From Candidatus Uhrbacteria bacterium (GTDB lineage Bacteria; Patescibacteriota; Patescibacteriia; UBA9934): a DNA stretch of 33,060 bases. This document shows positions 14,596 through 21,542 of the stretch, in pieces (position 1 is the stretch's first letter; each line of letters starts with the position of its first letter). The notes under the pieces were generated by a model. The model was not told the DNA's origin. It worked only from the letters and a program-made list of their open reading frames with translations, and ran no database searches. Made by a program: the position numbers and the translations under genes. The DNA lies in the NCBI GenBank assembly GCA_030688135.1, contig JAUYIW010000032.1, positions 1-33,060 on the forward strand. The letters are read 5' to 3'.

Positions 14596-15168
14596 CTAAT
14601 CTCGTAGTCTGGCATGAGTTGGACGAGTTATCCACATGTCGCGGGCGGTATCTTGATTTATTTCAAGACGTAATCTAAAAGTTGGATGCACGCGTACTAA
14701 AATGTCTTCTAATATTCTGGTCTTCTCACCAATAATATCAACAGCGACTTTTTGACCGTTTCTAATGTTCATAGAATCAGCTTCATCTGGAGAACACATA
14801 AGATGCGCAAAAGGAATCGAGACTGCGTTTTTTAAATCTACCTCGCCATCTGGTCCAACAAGTTTACATGGCGCTGATAATGTTGTATCTCCGGTTTTTG
14901 CAATAGGCGCATTCAATCCCAAAAATACTGCTTCGGTTGACGTGACTTCTACAATTGAGTTTTCCCAATTTGGACCCAATACTCGTAGGTTAAGCGAACG
15001 CTTTAACTTACCAAGGATTTCAACAGACTCCTCGTACACGTATTGTCCTGCCTGGCTTCTTTCTTGCGCGATTGTCATTGGATGCCCCACTCCAAAAAGA
15101 ACAGCCTGGTCGGCCTGAGACAAATACACGTGGGATGGAATTACATCAACCGGAATAGGTTTTGACAT
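14596..15168 (-). CDS. PduL-like phosphotransacylase with degenerate metal site
   Basis: 190 residues with the two-domain PduL (phosphate propanoyltransferase, PTAC) layout. The first half has HVYLSQADQAVLFG and QAGQYVYEESVEILG. The second has VLGPNWENSIVEV, the LVGPDGEVDLKNAVSIPFAHL block and RVHPTFRLRLEINQD. PduL normally binds two zinc ions through HxHLS, RHIHM and a late MHID histidine. Here these read HVYLS (second His to Tyr), AHLMCS (Arg and second His lost) and LEIN (His to Glu), and the phosphate-binding Arg before VEV is gone. It may be inactive, use another metal, or have another role. Its start abuts element D copy 3. Confidence 0.75.
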   Translation of the reverse strand: MSKPIPVDVIPSHVYLSQADQAVLFGVGHPMTIAQERSQAGQYVYEESVEILGKLKRSLNLRVLGPNWENSIVEVTSTEAVFLGLNAPIAKTGDTTLSAPCKLVGPDGEVDLKNAVSIPFAHLMCSPDEADSMNIRNGQKVAVDIIGEKTRILEDILVRVHPTFRLRLEINQDTARDMWITRPTHARLRD

Positions 15169-15212
15169 ACCCTGTAGTGAAAACTTTAATTATGTTAGTT
15201 CGTTTAAGCTCT
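15168..15212 (-). repeat. Element D, copy 3 (truncated)
   Basis: The same left end, TACCCTGTAGTGAAAACTTT at 15168-15187, plus about 25 bp that align with copy 2 (AA...GTT, then AAAATT). The right end is absent: the corA stop lies at 15238. As in the other copies, the first bases of the end overlap the ATG of the gene it adjoins. Confidence 0.7.
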
Positions 15213-15237
15213 TAAGAAAATTGAAGCAACAGCACGC

Positions 15238-16143
15238 TTAGCGTCGATCTATTCGCTGGATAAATAACCAAAATGCGATCATTGAGATTACAATAATCAA
15301 ACTTACAATCGCAATGTCTTCTACAAAAGGAATGTTATTTACATTCATGCCAAAGTATCCCGTGATAAGCGTAGGAGGCATAAGTATCACGGAAATTACT
15401 GTAAGAATACGAATAATTGAGTTTGTTCTATGCGACAAGAATGCCTCATTAACATCGAATAATCCTTCAACGATATTTTTCAAATTCTCTCCAACTATAC
15501 TTACTTCGTTTAGAGTATCCTTAATATCCTCAAAATAAATATTTAAATCATCTGAAAGAAAAGTTTTGTGAGCATTTATAATATGGTCAATAACTAACCT
15601 TTGAGGATCCATAATATGCCTTAGAAACAACACATTCCTACGGAGCGATCCTAAACGAGTGGTAGTAACTTTAGTGTGTTCATCGTAAACCAACAGCTCA
15701 ACCTCTTGAGTTTCCCGTGCTAACTCACGCAATACAACCTTTGCGTCACGAAATGCGTAATCGAGCAACTTGTACAAAAAGAAACCGGTTGATTTGCTCA
15801 TTACCTCTTTCCTCAAACCATTACTGCGACTAGCGCGGGCAAAATATCTATCTACAGCTTCAATTTCATCACGCGTAATAGTTACAACATAGTCTTTACC
15901 AACAAAAATTGCTAAATTTGATTTTACAACTCGTAAACCTACGCCGTTTAGTGCAGGAATGTTTAGAACTAGAAATATATAGTGCTTATAAATATCAATC
16001 TTGGGTAGTTCAACCTCTTCACGAAGATCATCAAAATCTAGTGGGTGAAATTTAAACTCATCTTCGAGTACCTTAAAATCAGCCTCCTCTATTTTTGAGA
16101 AATGCCACCAAACAAAATTCTTTCCTTTTAGGGATCTGTGCAT
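15238..16143 (-). CDS. corA: CorA family magnesium/divalent cation channel
   Basis: 301 residues. An N-terminal cytoplasmic alpha/beta domain (1-150) is followed by a long helical stalk. Two C-terminal transmembrane helices (about 243-262 and 277-295) flank the signature YFGMNVNN, with GMN at 265-267 forming the pore mouth. It mediates pentameric Mg2+ (or Co2+/Ni2+) uptake in known relatives. The only in-frame start is the ATG at 16143, which lies inside the terminal repeat of element B, so the first four codons (Met-His-Arg-Ser) come from the element. No SD is visible. It is cotranscribed with the DUF389 gene or driven from element B. Confidence 0.93.
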   Translation of the reverse strand: MHRSLKGKNFVWWHFSKIEEADFKVLEDEFKFHPLDFDDLREEVELPKIDIYKHYIFLVLNIPALNGVGLRVVKSNLAIFVGKDYVVTITRDEIEAVDRYFARASRSNGLRKEVMSKSTGFFLYKLLDYAFRDAKVVLRELARETQEVELLVYDEHTKVTTTRLGSLRRNVLFLRHIMDPQRLVIDHIINAHKTFLSDDLNIYFEDIKDTLNEVSIVGENLKNIVEGLFDVNEAFLSHRTNSIIRILTVISVILMPPTLITGYFGMNVNNIPFVEDIAIVSLIIVISMIAFWLFIQRIDRR

Positions 16144-16343
16144 AGTCAGTTCGAGTCAAAAGCGAGTGAGTTTTTCTGAGATTACATGTCCCGCCTACGG
16201 GTAATCTGCAGACCTTAGGACGGGATTCCGCCAGAGGCAGGAAAGGATGACAGGGTAATACCGGCGTATTATCGAGGAGCCCTGAACGTAAGCTCGGGAA
16301 AAGTAACCGCCTTAGACCAGATATGACCACTGTATAGATCCCT
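16130..16343 (-). repeat. Inverted-repeat element B, overlapping the corA start
   Basis: 214 bp, homologous to element A (3658-3872) along its length and in the same orientation relative to the adjoining gene. Terminal repeats are AGGGATCTGTGCATAGT at the left and, inverted, AGGGATCTATACAGTGG at the right. It overlaps the first 14 bases of corA. Confidence 0.8.
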
Positions 16344-16357
16344 GAATTTTTTGTAAC

Positions 16358-17044
16358 TCATTTTTTATTTCCTTTGAGTACTTTTTCTTCTTTATCAACA
16401 GCTGATCTAAGTTCATGATGATGTCTTCTAAATCCCAGCAACCAGAAAATAACAAAAGCTGTTAAAATAATTCCAAAAAGGTTTATAAAGAAAAGTTCAG
16501 TTGCATCACGCATAAGGGACCAATCGGTTCCACCTAAGCCAATACCTATTGTTACAAGCGGAGGTAGTAATGCCACCGAAATAGCGACCCCGGTAACTGC
16601 CTCTTTGATTGTTTCATATGACATTGCAAATGCAGCCGCAGCACCTGCCGCAATAGCAACCGGTATCATAAAACCAAAATTCGTCTGTCTTAAAATTTCA
16701 GTTGAAGCGCCAAGTGGAATATAAAAGAATGTAATTGCTATGGCTGTTATTACTGCTACGAATACAGAAAATAAAATACTAACAGATGCTAATTTAACCA
16801 TTCTAAAGTCGCCAACAATCATACCCATGCTAATACCGAGCACTGACCAAAGAAGTGGTGAAACAAGCATGGCGCCAATAACAATTGACGAACTATCATT
16901 TAGAAGTCCGAGCGTTGCCAAAACACTCGAAATCAAAATCATTGTAAGAAAAGTTCTTCTTGGCGAACTTTCAATAACAAGTTTATCAATCACGTCTTTA
17001 TGATTGACTATTTGCGGATTAAATAATTGGTTTACCTCTCGCAT
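16358..17044 (-). CDS. DUF389 family membrane protein
   Basis: 228 residues from the ATG at 17044, chosen because AGGAGG lies three bases before it; a start 27 bp further up is also open. Six or so transmembrane helices and the family motif around SSVLATLGLLNDSSSIVIGAMLVSPLLW (residues 39-66) and VALLPPLVTIGIGL identify DUF389. Members are inner-membrane proteins of uncertain function, some linked to potassium or stress. The start overlaps the end of the upstream glycosyltransferase gene by 26 bp, so translation is coupled. Element B follows just 14 bp downstream. Confidence 0.88.
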   Translation of the reverse strand: MREVNQLFNPQIVNHKDVIDKLVIESSPRRTFLTMILISSVLATLGLLNDSSSIVIGAMLVSPLLWSVLGISMGMIVGDFRMVKLASVSILFSVFVAVITAIAITFFYIPLGASTEILRQTNFGFMIPVAIAAGAAAAFAMSYETIKEAVTGVAISVALLPPLVTIGIGLGGTDWSLMRDATELFFINLFGIILTAFVIFWLLGFRRHHHELRSAVDKEEKVLKGNKK

Positions 17045-17759
17045 AGTCCTCCTTTTTTGACTCGTGTCCAAAAGTATAATTAAATTTGCTGTGTCGGATT
17101 GGGCCGATCGTTAACAAGTGAAGTTCGGCTAAAATATATTTCACCCCAATAATAAATCTTCCATCGCGATCTTGCCGTCTTGTTGAAACACGTACCGGAG
17201 CAGTTGAAAGAAATCCAAACTTCCCTTTTTGTCCTGCACGATTCGCATAATCGTGGTCTTCTGCAAATATCACGGCTTCATCAAATCCACCTATTGCATA
17301 GTGAAGACTTTTGCGAACGAAAATGCAAAATCCCGGTGCGTGCGGACGCTTACTTCCCCACATTCTGGCGTACCGGTTATAAACCCTGTGAGAGATCACG
17401 TCATAGCGAGTTCCGCCAAGCGGTGCGACGTCAACAGTGGCAATATCTAAATTTCTAAACTCAAATTCCTCCAACGCAACTTGTAAAAAATTTGGATTAG
17501 TTAACTCCACATCTGCGTCGAGAAATAAGAGTACATCTCCTGTAGCAATGCTTGCGCCAATATTTCTGCCAACTCCGGGAAGCCCACCGTTAACTACCTT
17601 TGCGCCAAGCCCTGACGCAACCTTCCGCGTGTTGTCGGTAGAGTTAGCATCGGCAACAATAATTTCCACAGGCTGCATGGTCTGTTGATCAATAGACCTT
17701 AGCAGTTGCGGTAAGCAGTCCTCTTCATTTTTTGCAGGAATTATTATTGAAAGCTTCAT
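17019..17759 (-). CDS. Family 2 glycosyltransferase
   Basis: 246 residues with a GT-A fold. Motifs are IIIPAKNEED (5-14), VADANSTDNT (35-44), the metal-binding DAD (81-83, in VLLFLDADVEL), and a likely catalytic ED pair in FAEDHDYANR. No membrane helix is evident. It probably transfers a sugar to a lipid or surface polymer precursor. The first bases overlap the end of element D copy 2. The gene leads an apparent unit with DUF389 and then corA across element B. The sugar and acceptor cannot be told from sequence. Confidence 0.9.
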   Translation of the reverse strand: MKLSIIIPAKNEEDCLPQLLRSIDQQTMQPVEIIVADANSTDNTRKVASGLGAKVVNGGLPGVGRNIGASIATGDVLLFLDADVELTNPNFLQVALEEFEFRNLDIATVDVAPLGGTRYDVISHRVYNRYARMWGSKRPHAPGFCIFVRKSLHYAIGGFDEAVIFAEDHDYANRAGQKGKFGFLSTAPVRVSTRRQDRDGRFIIGVKYILAELHLLTIGPIRHSKFNYTFGHESKKEDYARGKPII

Positions 17760-17902
17760 ACCCTGTAGTGAAAACTTTAATCACGTTCCATTATTAAAGC
17801 CTTTTATAAAATTATCGGTGACTGAATGTCATAACTATTACGTAGGCCCTCTATTAAGACGATCGCCCTTCGAGCTTTTTAAAGTTTCTACTACAGGGCA
17901 TA
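17759..17902 (-). repeat. Inverted-repeat element D, copy 2, abutting the glycosyltransferase start
   Basis: 144 bp with the left end at 17759-17778 and the right end at 17881-17902 (AAAGTTTCTACTACAGGGCA then TA). The interior shares TTCGAGCT and TATAA.ATTATC blocks with copy 1. On the minus strand ATGACA, 17 bp, TTATAA could be a promoter. Confidence 0.8.
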
Positions 17903-17950
17903 CAAAACTCTGAGAATATAATATCAGATTTTTTTGTTAATGGCGAGTTT

Positions 17951-17983
17951 GTAATAACACAATGATTAAGTTTGAGTTATTAC
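17951..17983 (-). terminator. Hairpin between the methyltransferase gene and element D
   Basis: GTAATAAC (17951-17958) pairs with GTTATTAC (17976-17983). It lies about 70 bp past the stop of the minus-strand SpoU gene. A GACTTTA/GACTTTC microsatellite fills 18010-18055. Its role as a terminator is uncertain. Confidence 0.35.
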
Positions 17984-18055
17984 GGATCGGTAAGTGTATA
18001 GTCCAAGCTTTCCAACTGTAAACTTTCCGACTTTCTGACCTTAGACTTTAGACTC

Positions 18056-18487
18056 TCAACTACTCAACACGTACATCGCAACTCCACTTGCAACAGAAAC
18101 ATTTAAGGATTGTTTAGCGGCCATAGGAATCTGAACCAATCCATCGAGTAACATAATTGTTTCGGAATCAATTCCTTCCACTTCATTACCAAGCACAAGC
18201 GCTATCTTTTCATAATCAACAGAAGATATATTCAAGGCCTCATCCCCTATCTCTAGCCCCAGCACTTTAAAACCGTCTGCTTTAAGATTTTCCACGATCT
18301 CGCCAATACTACCTTCTTCCCAATCAACCAAATCGACCGAGCCCAGAGCAACTTTGGCGATTTCTTTACGAGGAGGAGTTGCGGTGTATCCTGTCAAAAA
18401 TAGCTTTTCAATTCCAAAAGCTGCGCAATTCCGAAAAATCGAACCAACATTATGAAGGCTTCGTATATTATGTGCAATTACTATCAT
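18056..18487 (-). CDS. SpoU/TrmH-family RNA 2'-O-methyltransferase
   Basis: 143 residues with the three SPOUT motifs: NVGSIFRN (13-20), LVLGNEVEGID (about 94-104) and IPMAAKQSLNVSVASGVAMYVL (about 116-140), which forms the knotted SAM-binding site. It lacks the N-terminal substrate domain of larger family members, resembling compact TrmH/TrmL-type enzymes. It methylates a ribose in tRNA or rRNA; which one cannot be told. The gene is divergent from the rlmD-like gene, and a -10 box lies only six bases before its ATG, so its message is probably leaderless. Confidence 0.88.
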   Translation of the reverse strand: MIVIAHNIRSLHNVGSIFRNCAAFGIEKLFLTGYTATPPRKEIAKVALGSVDLVDWEEGSIGEIVENLKADGFKVLGLEIGDEALNISSVDYEKIALVLGNEVEGIDSETIMLLDGLVQIPMAAKQSLNVSVASGVAMYVLSS

Positions 18488-18493
18488 ATTGCT

Positions 18494-18522
18494 ACTATAT
18501 AGTGTTGCCGGCTCTGAATCAA
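18494..18522 (-). promoter_or_regulatory. Leaderless-type promoter of the SpoU gene
   Basis: Minus strand: TTGATT (18517-18522), 17 bp, TATAGT (18494-18499), then six bases and the ATG. Transcription should start at, or one base before, the ATG. No SD. Confidence 0.6.
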
Positions 18523-18534
18523 GTACAAGTCACC

Positions 18535-18563
18535 TTGACCAAAATGAATTTCAGTCTTATAGT
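18535..18563 (+). promoter_or_regulatory. Leaderless-type promoter of the rlmD-like gene
   Basis: TTGACC (18535-18540), 17 bp, TATAGT (18558-18563), then seven bases and the ATG at 18571. This supports 18571, not the ATG at 18544, as the true start, with a leaderless message. Confidence 0.6.
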
Positions 18564-18570
18564 CAGCGCT

Positions 18571-19704
18571 ATGAAATCAGAATGTCCAAATAAAGAACAC
18601 TGCGGAAGCTGTGGATGGAGTCACATTCCATACGATAATCAGTTGCAGCAAAAATTAAGCGATATTAATGGATCTTTTAAATTGAAAGGTCTTGATCTTC
18701 AAGTTGAAGAGATTATGCCATCGCCACAGACTAGCCACTACCGAAATCGAATGGATTTTGTGATTGATTTTGAAGGTCGTGTGGGACTTCGTGAAAAAGG
18801 AAAATGGTGGCGTGTAATTGACGATCATACCTGTTTCATTGCTGATGAGATCATTGAAAAGGTATTTAGTATTATTAGAATATGGTCTAAAGAATCAGGT
18901 CTTAGCTATTTTGATCGCAAGTCTCATGCTGGGTTTTTGCGCTATGCCGTTGTTCGATCAACCTTGACCGGTGAAGTGATGGTAAACATTGTTACGAGCG
19001 CTCCAAATGGTGAAGAAGGGCTTGCGGAACTAAAAAAACTAGTAGATTTAGTTAATGCAACTACTGTGATTTGGTCTGTGAACAATACAGTGAGCGATGT
19101 TTCCTATGGTGATGACGTTCGTGTGATTTCTGGTCCTGGCCATATTGAAGAAAGTATTAACGGCTTTAAATATAAAATCAGTCCTAACGCATTTTTCCAA
19201 ACAAATCCACATGCTGCTCCATTGCTTATGGATACTGTTCAAGAGTTTGCAGGCGACATATCAAATAAAACTGTACTCGATCTTTACTGTGGAACAGGAT
19301 TTTTCTCTATTCCGCTAGCTAGAGTAGCTGGCAAAGTTATTGGCGTTGAGCTAGTTGCCGAAGCAATCGCTGACGCTAGGGCAAACGCAGAGATGAATCA
19401 GGTTAATATTGAATTCCATGATGCTAAAACAGAAGAGTTTGACTGGCAGTCTTTGAATCCTGATATTGTAATAATCGACCCTCCACGAAGTGGAATGCAC
19501 GACAAAGCGCTTGCCGATCTAATTCAGGCAAAGCCACCGACGATCGTATACGTTTCGTGCAACTATAAAAATCTAGCGCGCGAGCTATTGATATTGCGAA
19601 AATATTATGATGTTCAGGAAATCCGCGCAATCGATATGTTCCCACACACTCCACACGTTGAGGTGGTTGTTAAGCTGGAATTGGCAGATGCCGAAGAAAT
19701 TTAA
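18571..19704 (+). CDS. RlmD/TrmA-type RNA (uracil-C5) methyltransferase
   Basis: 377 residues from the ATG at 18571, chosen by the promoter position. The N-terminus carries an iron-sulfur cluster motif (C5, C11, C14 as C-x5-C-x2-C, plus a Cys near residue 92). The SAM-binding Rossmann core has VLDLYCGTGFFSIPLA and the IVIIDPPRSGM block. The catalytic Cys lies in VYVSCNYKNLARE. The usual N-terminal TRAM RNA-binding domain is absent, making it shorter than E. coli RlmD (433). The RNA target (23S rRNA U747/U1939 or tRNA U54) cannot be fixed by sequence, so no symbol is given. Confidence 0.9.
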   Translation: MKSECPNKEHCGSCGWSHIPYDNQLQQKLSDINGSFKLKGLDLQVEEIMPSPQTSHYRNRMDFVIDFEGRVGLREKGKWWRVIDDHTCFIADEIIEKVFSIIRIWSKESGLSYFDRKSHAGFLRYAVVRSTLTGEVMVNIVTSAPNGEEGLAELKKLVDLVNATTVIWSVNNTVSDVSYGDDVRVISGPGHIEESINGFKYKISPNAFFQTNPHAAPLLMDTVQEFAGDISNKTVLDLYCGTGFFSIPLARVAGKVIGVELVAEAIADARANAEMNQVNIEFHDAKTEEFDWQSLNPDIVIIDPPRSGMHDKALADLIQAKPPTIVYVSCNYKNLARELLILRKYYDVQEIRAIDMFPHTPHVEVVVKLELADAEEI

Positions 19705-19762
19705 AAGACTAGGTGTTAGCTTATAGGTGATAGAGACTCGGGTTTGTTAGCGTCAATTATAT

Positions 19763-19802
19763 GTGTGGCACTTTTCGTCCGATCGGTCACTTTATGCCAC
19801 AC
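19763..19802 (+). terminator. Hairpin after the rlmD-like gene
   Basis: GTGTGGCA (19763-19770) pairs perfectly with TGCCACAC (19795-19802) across a 24-base loop. The tail TTGTTAAAC is only weakly U-rich. Confidence 0.45.
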
Positions 19803-19865
19803 TTGTTAAACTACGAATCGACAACTATCGACTTTTATATATCTTACCTCTTTTCAACCTTTCGG

Positions 19866-19975
19866 AACCTAATAAACCTCCCCGTTAATCGTAAAACCTC
19901 TCTTTAATCTCTCCGTTCTTCGCATAACCTCCTAGTAATCAGATGAACCTCTCGATTCTCGTATAGCCTCCTCAG
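19866..19975. repeat. Degenerate AACCTC repeats at about 20-bp spacing
   Basis: AACCTC at 19875, 19895, 19926 and 19946 and AGCCTC at 19965 occur with spacings of 20, 31, 20 and 19 bp, three of them followed by TAATC. On the minus strand each reads GAGGTT, an SD-like core; on the plus strand it matches the 16S anti-SD core. No coding frame accompanies them. The rest of 19705-20027 shows only a microsatellite and the hairpin at 19763-19802. Confidence 0.6.
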
Positions 19976-20027
19976 CCCGTAACTTCACTAAAATCCTTAA
20001 AATTCTCTGACCTTTAGCGCAAAGTCC

Positions 20028-20056
20028 TTGACAGGGGCTGTTTTTTATGATATTGT
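20028..20056 (+). promoter_or_regulatory. Promoter of the 20205 gene
   Basis: Consensus TTGACA (20028-20033), 17 bp, TATTGT (20051-20056). Confidence 0.75.
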
Positions 20057-20068
20057 ATATTGTCGAGT

Positions 20069-20130
20069 GGTCACCTACCTCAACAAAGGACTCTAAATGT
20101 TGGCAATTTTGCCACAACTGAGGTGACCCA
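20069..20130 (+). promoter_or_regulatory. Structured leader with nine-codon upstream frame and masked SD
   Basis: GGTCACCT (20069-20076) pairs perfectly with AGGTGACC (20121-20128), covering a GAGGTGA SD. A second anti-SD, ACCTCA (20077-20082), could pair with TGAGGT (20119-20124). Inside, AAAGGA precedes an ATG at 20097 that opens a nine-codon frame (MLAILPQLR) ending in TGA at 20124-20126, in the same frame as the main gene. The codon after the SD, at 20130, is ATC. Confidence 0.6.
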
Positions 20131-20204
20131 TCTCCGACAACAACATCGCGTCGCCCGCAACTGGCGACATCATACGATCTGACGACCTCGAACTCCTAAT
20201 TCTT

Positions 20205-20564
20205 ATGCGCTTTGAAGACGGCATGTGGTACGCCTTCCCGGTGGACTCCATTCCCTACTGGGGCACGCAAGATGAAGAGATCGGCGAGATAGACAAACCT
20301 CAACGGTTTGTTCGATTCTCAAGGGGCGTGCAGCTTACAACAAAGCAGCTCCAAAAAATGGAGCGTAGTGAAAGAGTGTCTCGACAAGCACTCGACATCG
20401 CTATTTGTAAGTTCCGCTTGCTTTGGGGATATACTCCACTTTGTTGCATGCGTTGCAGCGACCCGTGGTTTGAAGATCGTGTTGCGATCGATGACCTTCC
20501 CGTTTACCAGTGCCTCTTAGACTGGATCCGGCAGAGGGTCGTCAAGATCGAACAAGCGCGTTAG
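20205..20564 (+). CDS. Hypothetical protein, solitary cassette gene with unusual start
   Basis: At least 119 residues from the ATG at 20205, which has no SD. The frame stays open back to 20127 and that stretch looks coding (after ATC: SDNNIASPATGDIIRSDDLE), so the real product may begin at 20130 with a non-canonical ATC after GAGGTGA. It may also begin at 20097 by reading through one TGA. The protein has a Trp- and Tyr-rich N-terminus (GMWYAFPVDSIPYWG), an RVSRQALDIA segment and a CCMRC cysteine cluster near residues 84-88. No family is recognised. It has its own promoter and terminator, and C-ending codons are more frequent than in its neighbours. Confidence 0.7.
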   Translation: MRFEDGMWYAFPVDSIPYWGTQDEEIGEIDKPQRFVRFSRGVQLTTKQLQKMERSERVSRQALDIAICKFRLLWGYTPLCCMRCSDPWFEDRVAIDDLPVYQCLLDWIRQRVVKIEQAR

Positions 20565-20574
20565 CGTAATCGTT

Positions 20575-20604
20575 CTGACCTACTTCGGTGGGTCAGTTCT
20601 TTTT
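20575..20604 (+). terminator. Intrinsic terminator with TTCG loop
   Basis: CTGACC-T-AC (20575-20583) and GT-G-GGTCAG (20588-20596) close a stable TTCG tetraloop, followed by TTCTTTTT. It ends two bases before the -35 of the next gene. Confidence 0.9.
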
Positions 20605-20605
20605 A

Positions 20606-20634
20606 TTGACAAAATCATAAATTAATGATAGTCT
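20606..20634 (+). promoter_or_regulatory. Promoter of the 20666 gene
   Basis: TTGACA (20606-20611), 17 bp, TAGTCT (20629-20634). Confidence 0.75.
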
Positions 20635-20665
20635 CGTTCTAGACATTTTCAACCTGGAGAGAAAA

Positions 20666-20911
20666 ATGCGACAGCTGGAACTTTTTACAAGAACACACAT
20701 CAGCGATCAGATTGAGCTACAGAAAATTCATGCCACCGAGCACCACGGCGAAAGCGGACAGGTTATTTCGCTCGACAATGCTCGCAGGAAACAAGCACTC
20801 CGAAAAATACTCAAGAGCTATGGACTCACAATCGAACAAGCGAGATGCCTCCCGCCTGAACGCGCAATCAAACTCGCGCTAGCGGTACAGCGCGAACTGC
20901 GCAAGGGCTAG
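20666..20911 (+). CDS. Small hypothetical protein, solitary cassette gene
   Basis: 81 residues, with TGGAGAG at good spacing before the ATG. The protein is helical and basic. Residues 34-81 contain VISLDNARRKQALRKILKSY, then a GLTIEQARCLPPERAIKLALAVQREL segment resembling a small helical DNA- or protein-binding module, but no known domain is recognised. It is separated from the 20205 gene by a tetraloop terminator with a promoter immediately after it. The two are thus independent units packed head to tail. Confidence 0.72.
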   Translation: MRQLELFTRTHISDQIELQKIHATEHHGESGQVISLDNARRKQALRKILKSYGLTIEQARCLPPERAIKLALAVQRELRKG

Positions 20912-20921
20912 ACCCTACCTA

Positions 20922-20946
20922 AAACCCGCCTCGTAAAGGTGGGTTT
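20922..20946 (+). terminator. Hairpin after the 20666 gene
   Basis: AAACCCGCCT (20922-20931) pairs with AGGTGGGTTT (20937-20946) with one G-T wobble and a five-base loop. The following ACTATTTCC is only modestly U-rich. Confidence 0.65.
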
Positions 20947-21542
20947 ACTATTTCCAAAAGATATTTCGCATTTCACCATTTCGAATTGATTTACTCCGAG
21001 TATGAACTGCTGCCCAAGTTGATAATCGATAAAAAATCCATTCATCGCTAGATCACAAAGCTCCTCAGGATGACAGTGGTCGAGAAATTCTGGCCTCTTA
21101 TTCTAATCGTTATATACTTTTTACTCATTTAGTAGCTCAATTCTTGCACTGTAAAACCGCCGCCTTTCCGAGCACGCCCGGCTTTGGTAGGGCAGGAGTC
21201 AGGAAATAGCATTTTTAACCCTTTCATAACAAAAATCAAGATCTACGTCTTGAAAATATATAATGCAAGGTGTCCAAAATGCCCTGACGTATGCCTGACC
21301 TAATGCCGGGCGAGCCTGCCTGCCGGCAGGCAGGCTCAGGATGACAGCAACTAGAAGATTTCTCCTCGCGACCTACAGACTCGTCGAAATGGTAACTTTC
21401 TACTTATTAAATAGATCAAACAAATCCTAACCTGGCAGATTAGATGACTCCTCCACCCAAATTGCGTATGATCCCAAACGACCTTGTCGAAATGGTATTT
21501 TTTTTGCCTCCTCCCACTTCTTTCCCTTTTTTTCACCTCATC
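20947..21542. other. Repeat-rich intergenic region without a gene
   Basis: No convincing frame in 596 bp. It contains the 22-bp perfect palindrome GCCTGCCTGCCGGCAGGC plus AGGC (21314-21335), followed by TCAGGATGACAG and shared with 7003-7031. It also holds CAGGATGACAG at 21067-21077 and a direct repeat TGTCGAAATGGTA / CGTCGAAATGGTA near 21374 and 21486. It looks like a graveyard of short dispersed repeats. Confidence 0.6.

Noticed and set aside
20097-20126. Alternative genetic code in which TGA is a sense codon
   Set aside because: TGA terminates several clear full-length genes in the window (alaS, dus), so a recoded TGA is not general. A local readthrough or reinitiation event remains possible and is reported as a finding.
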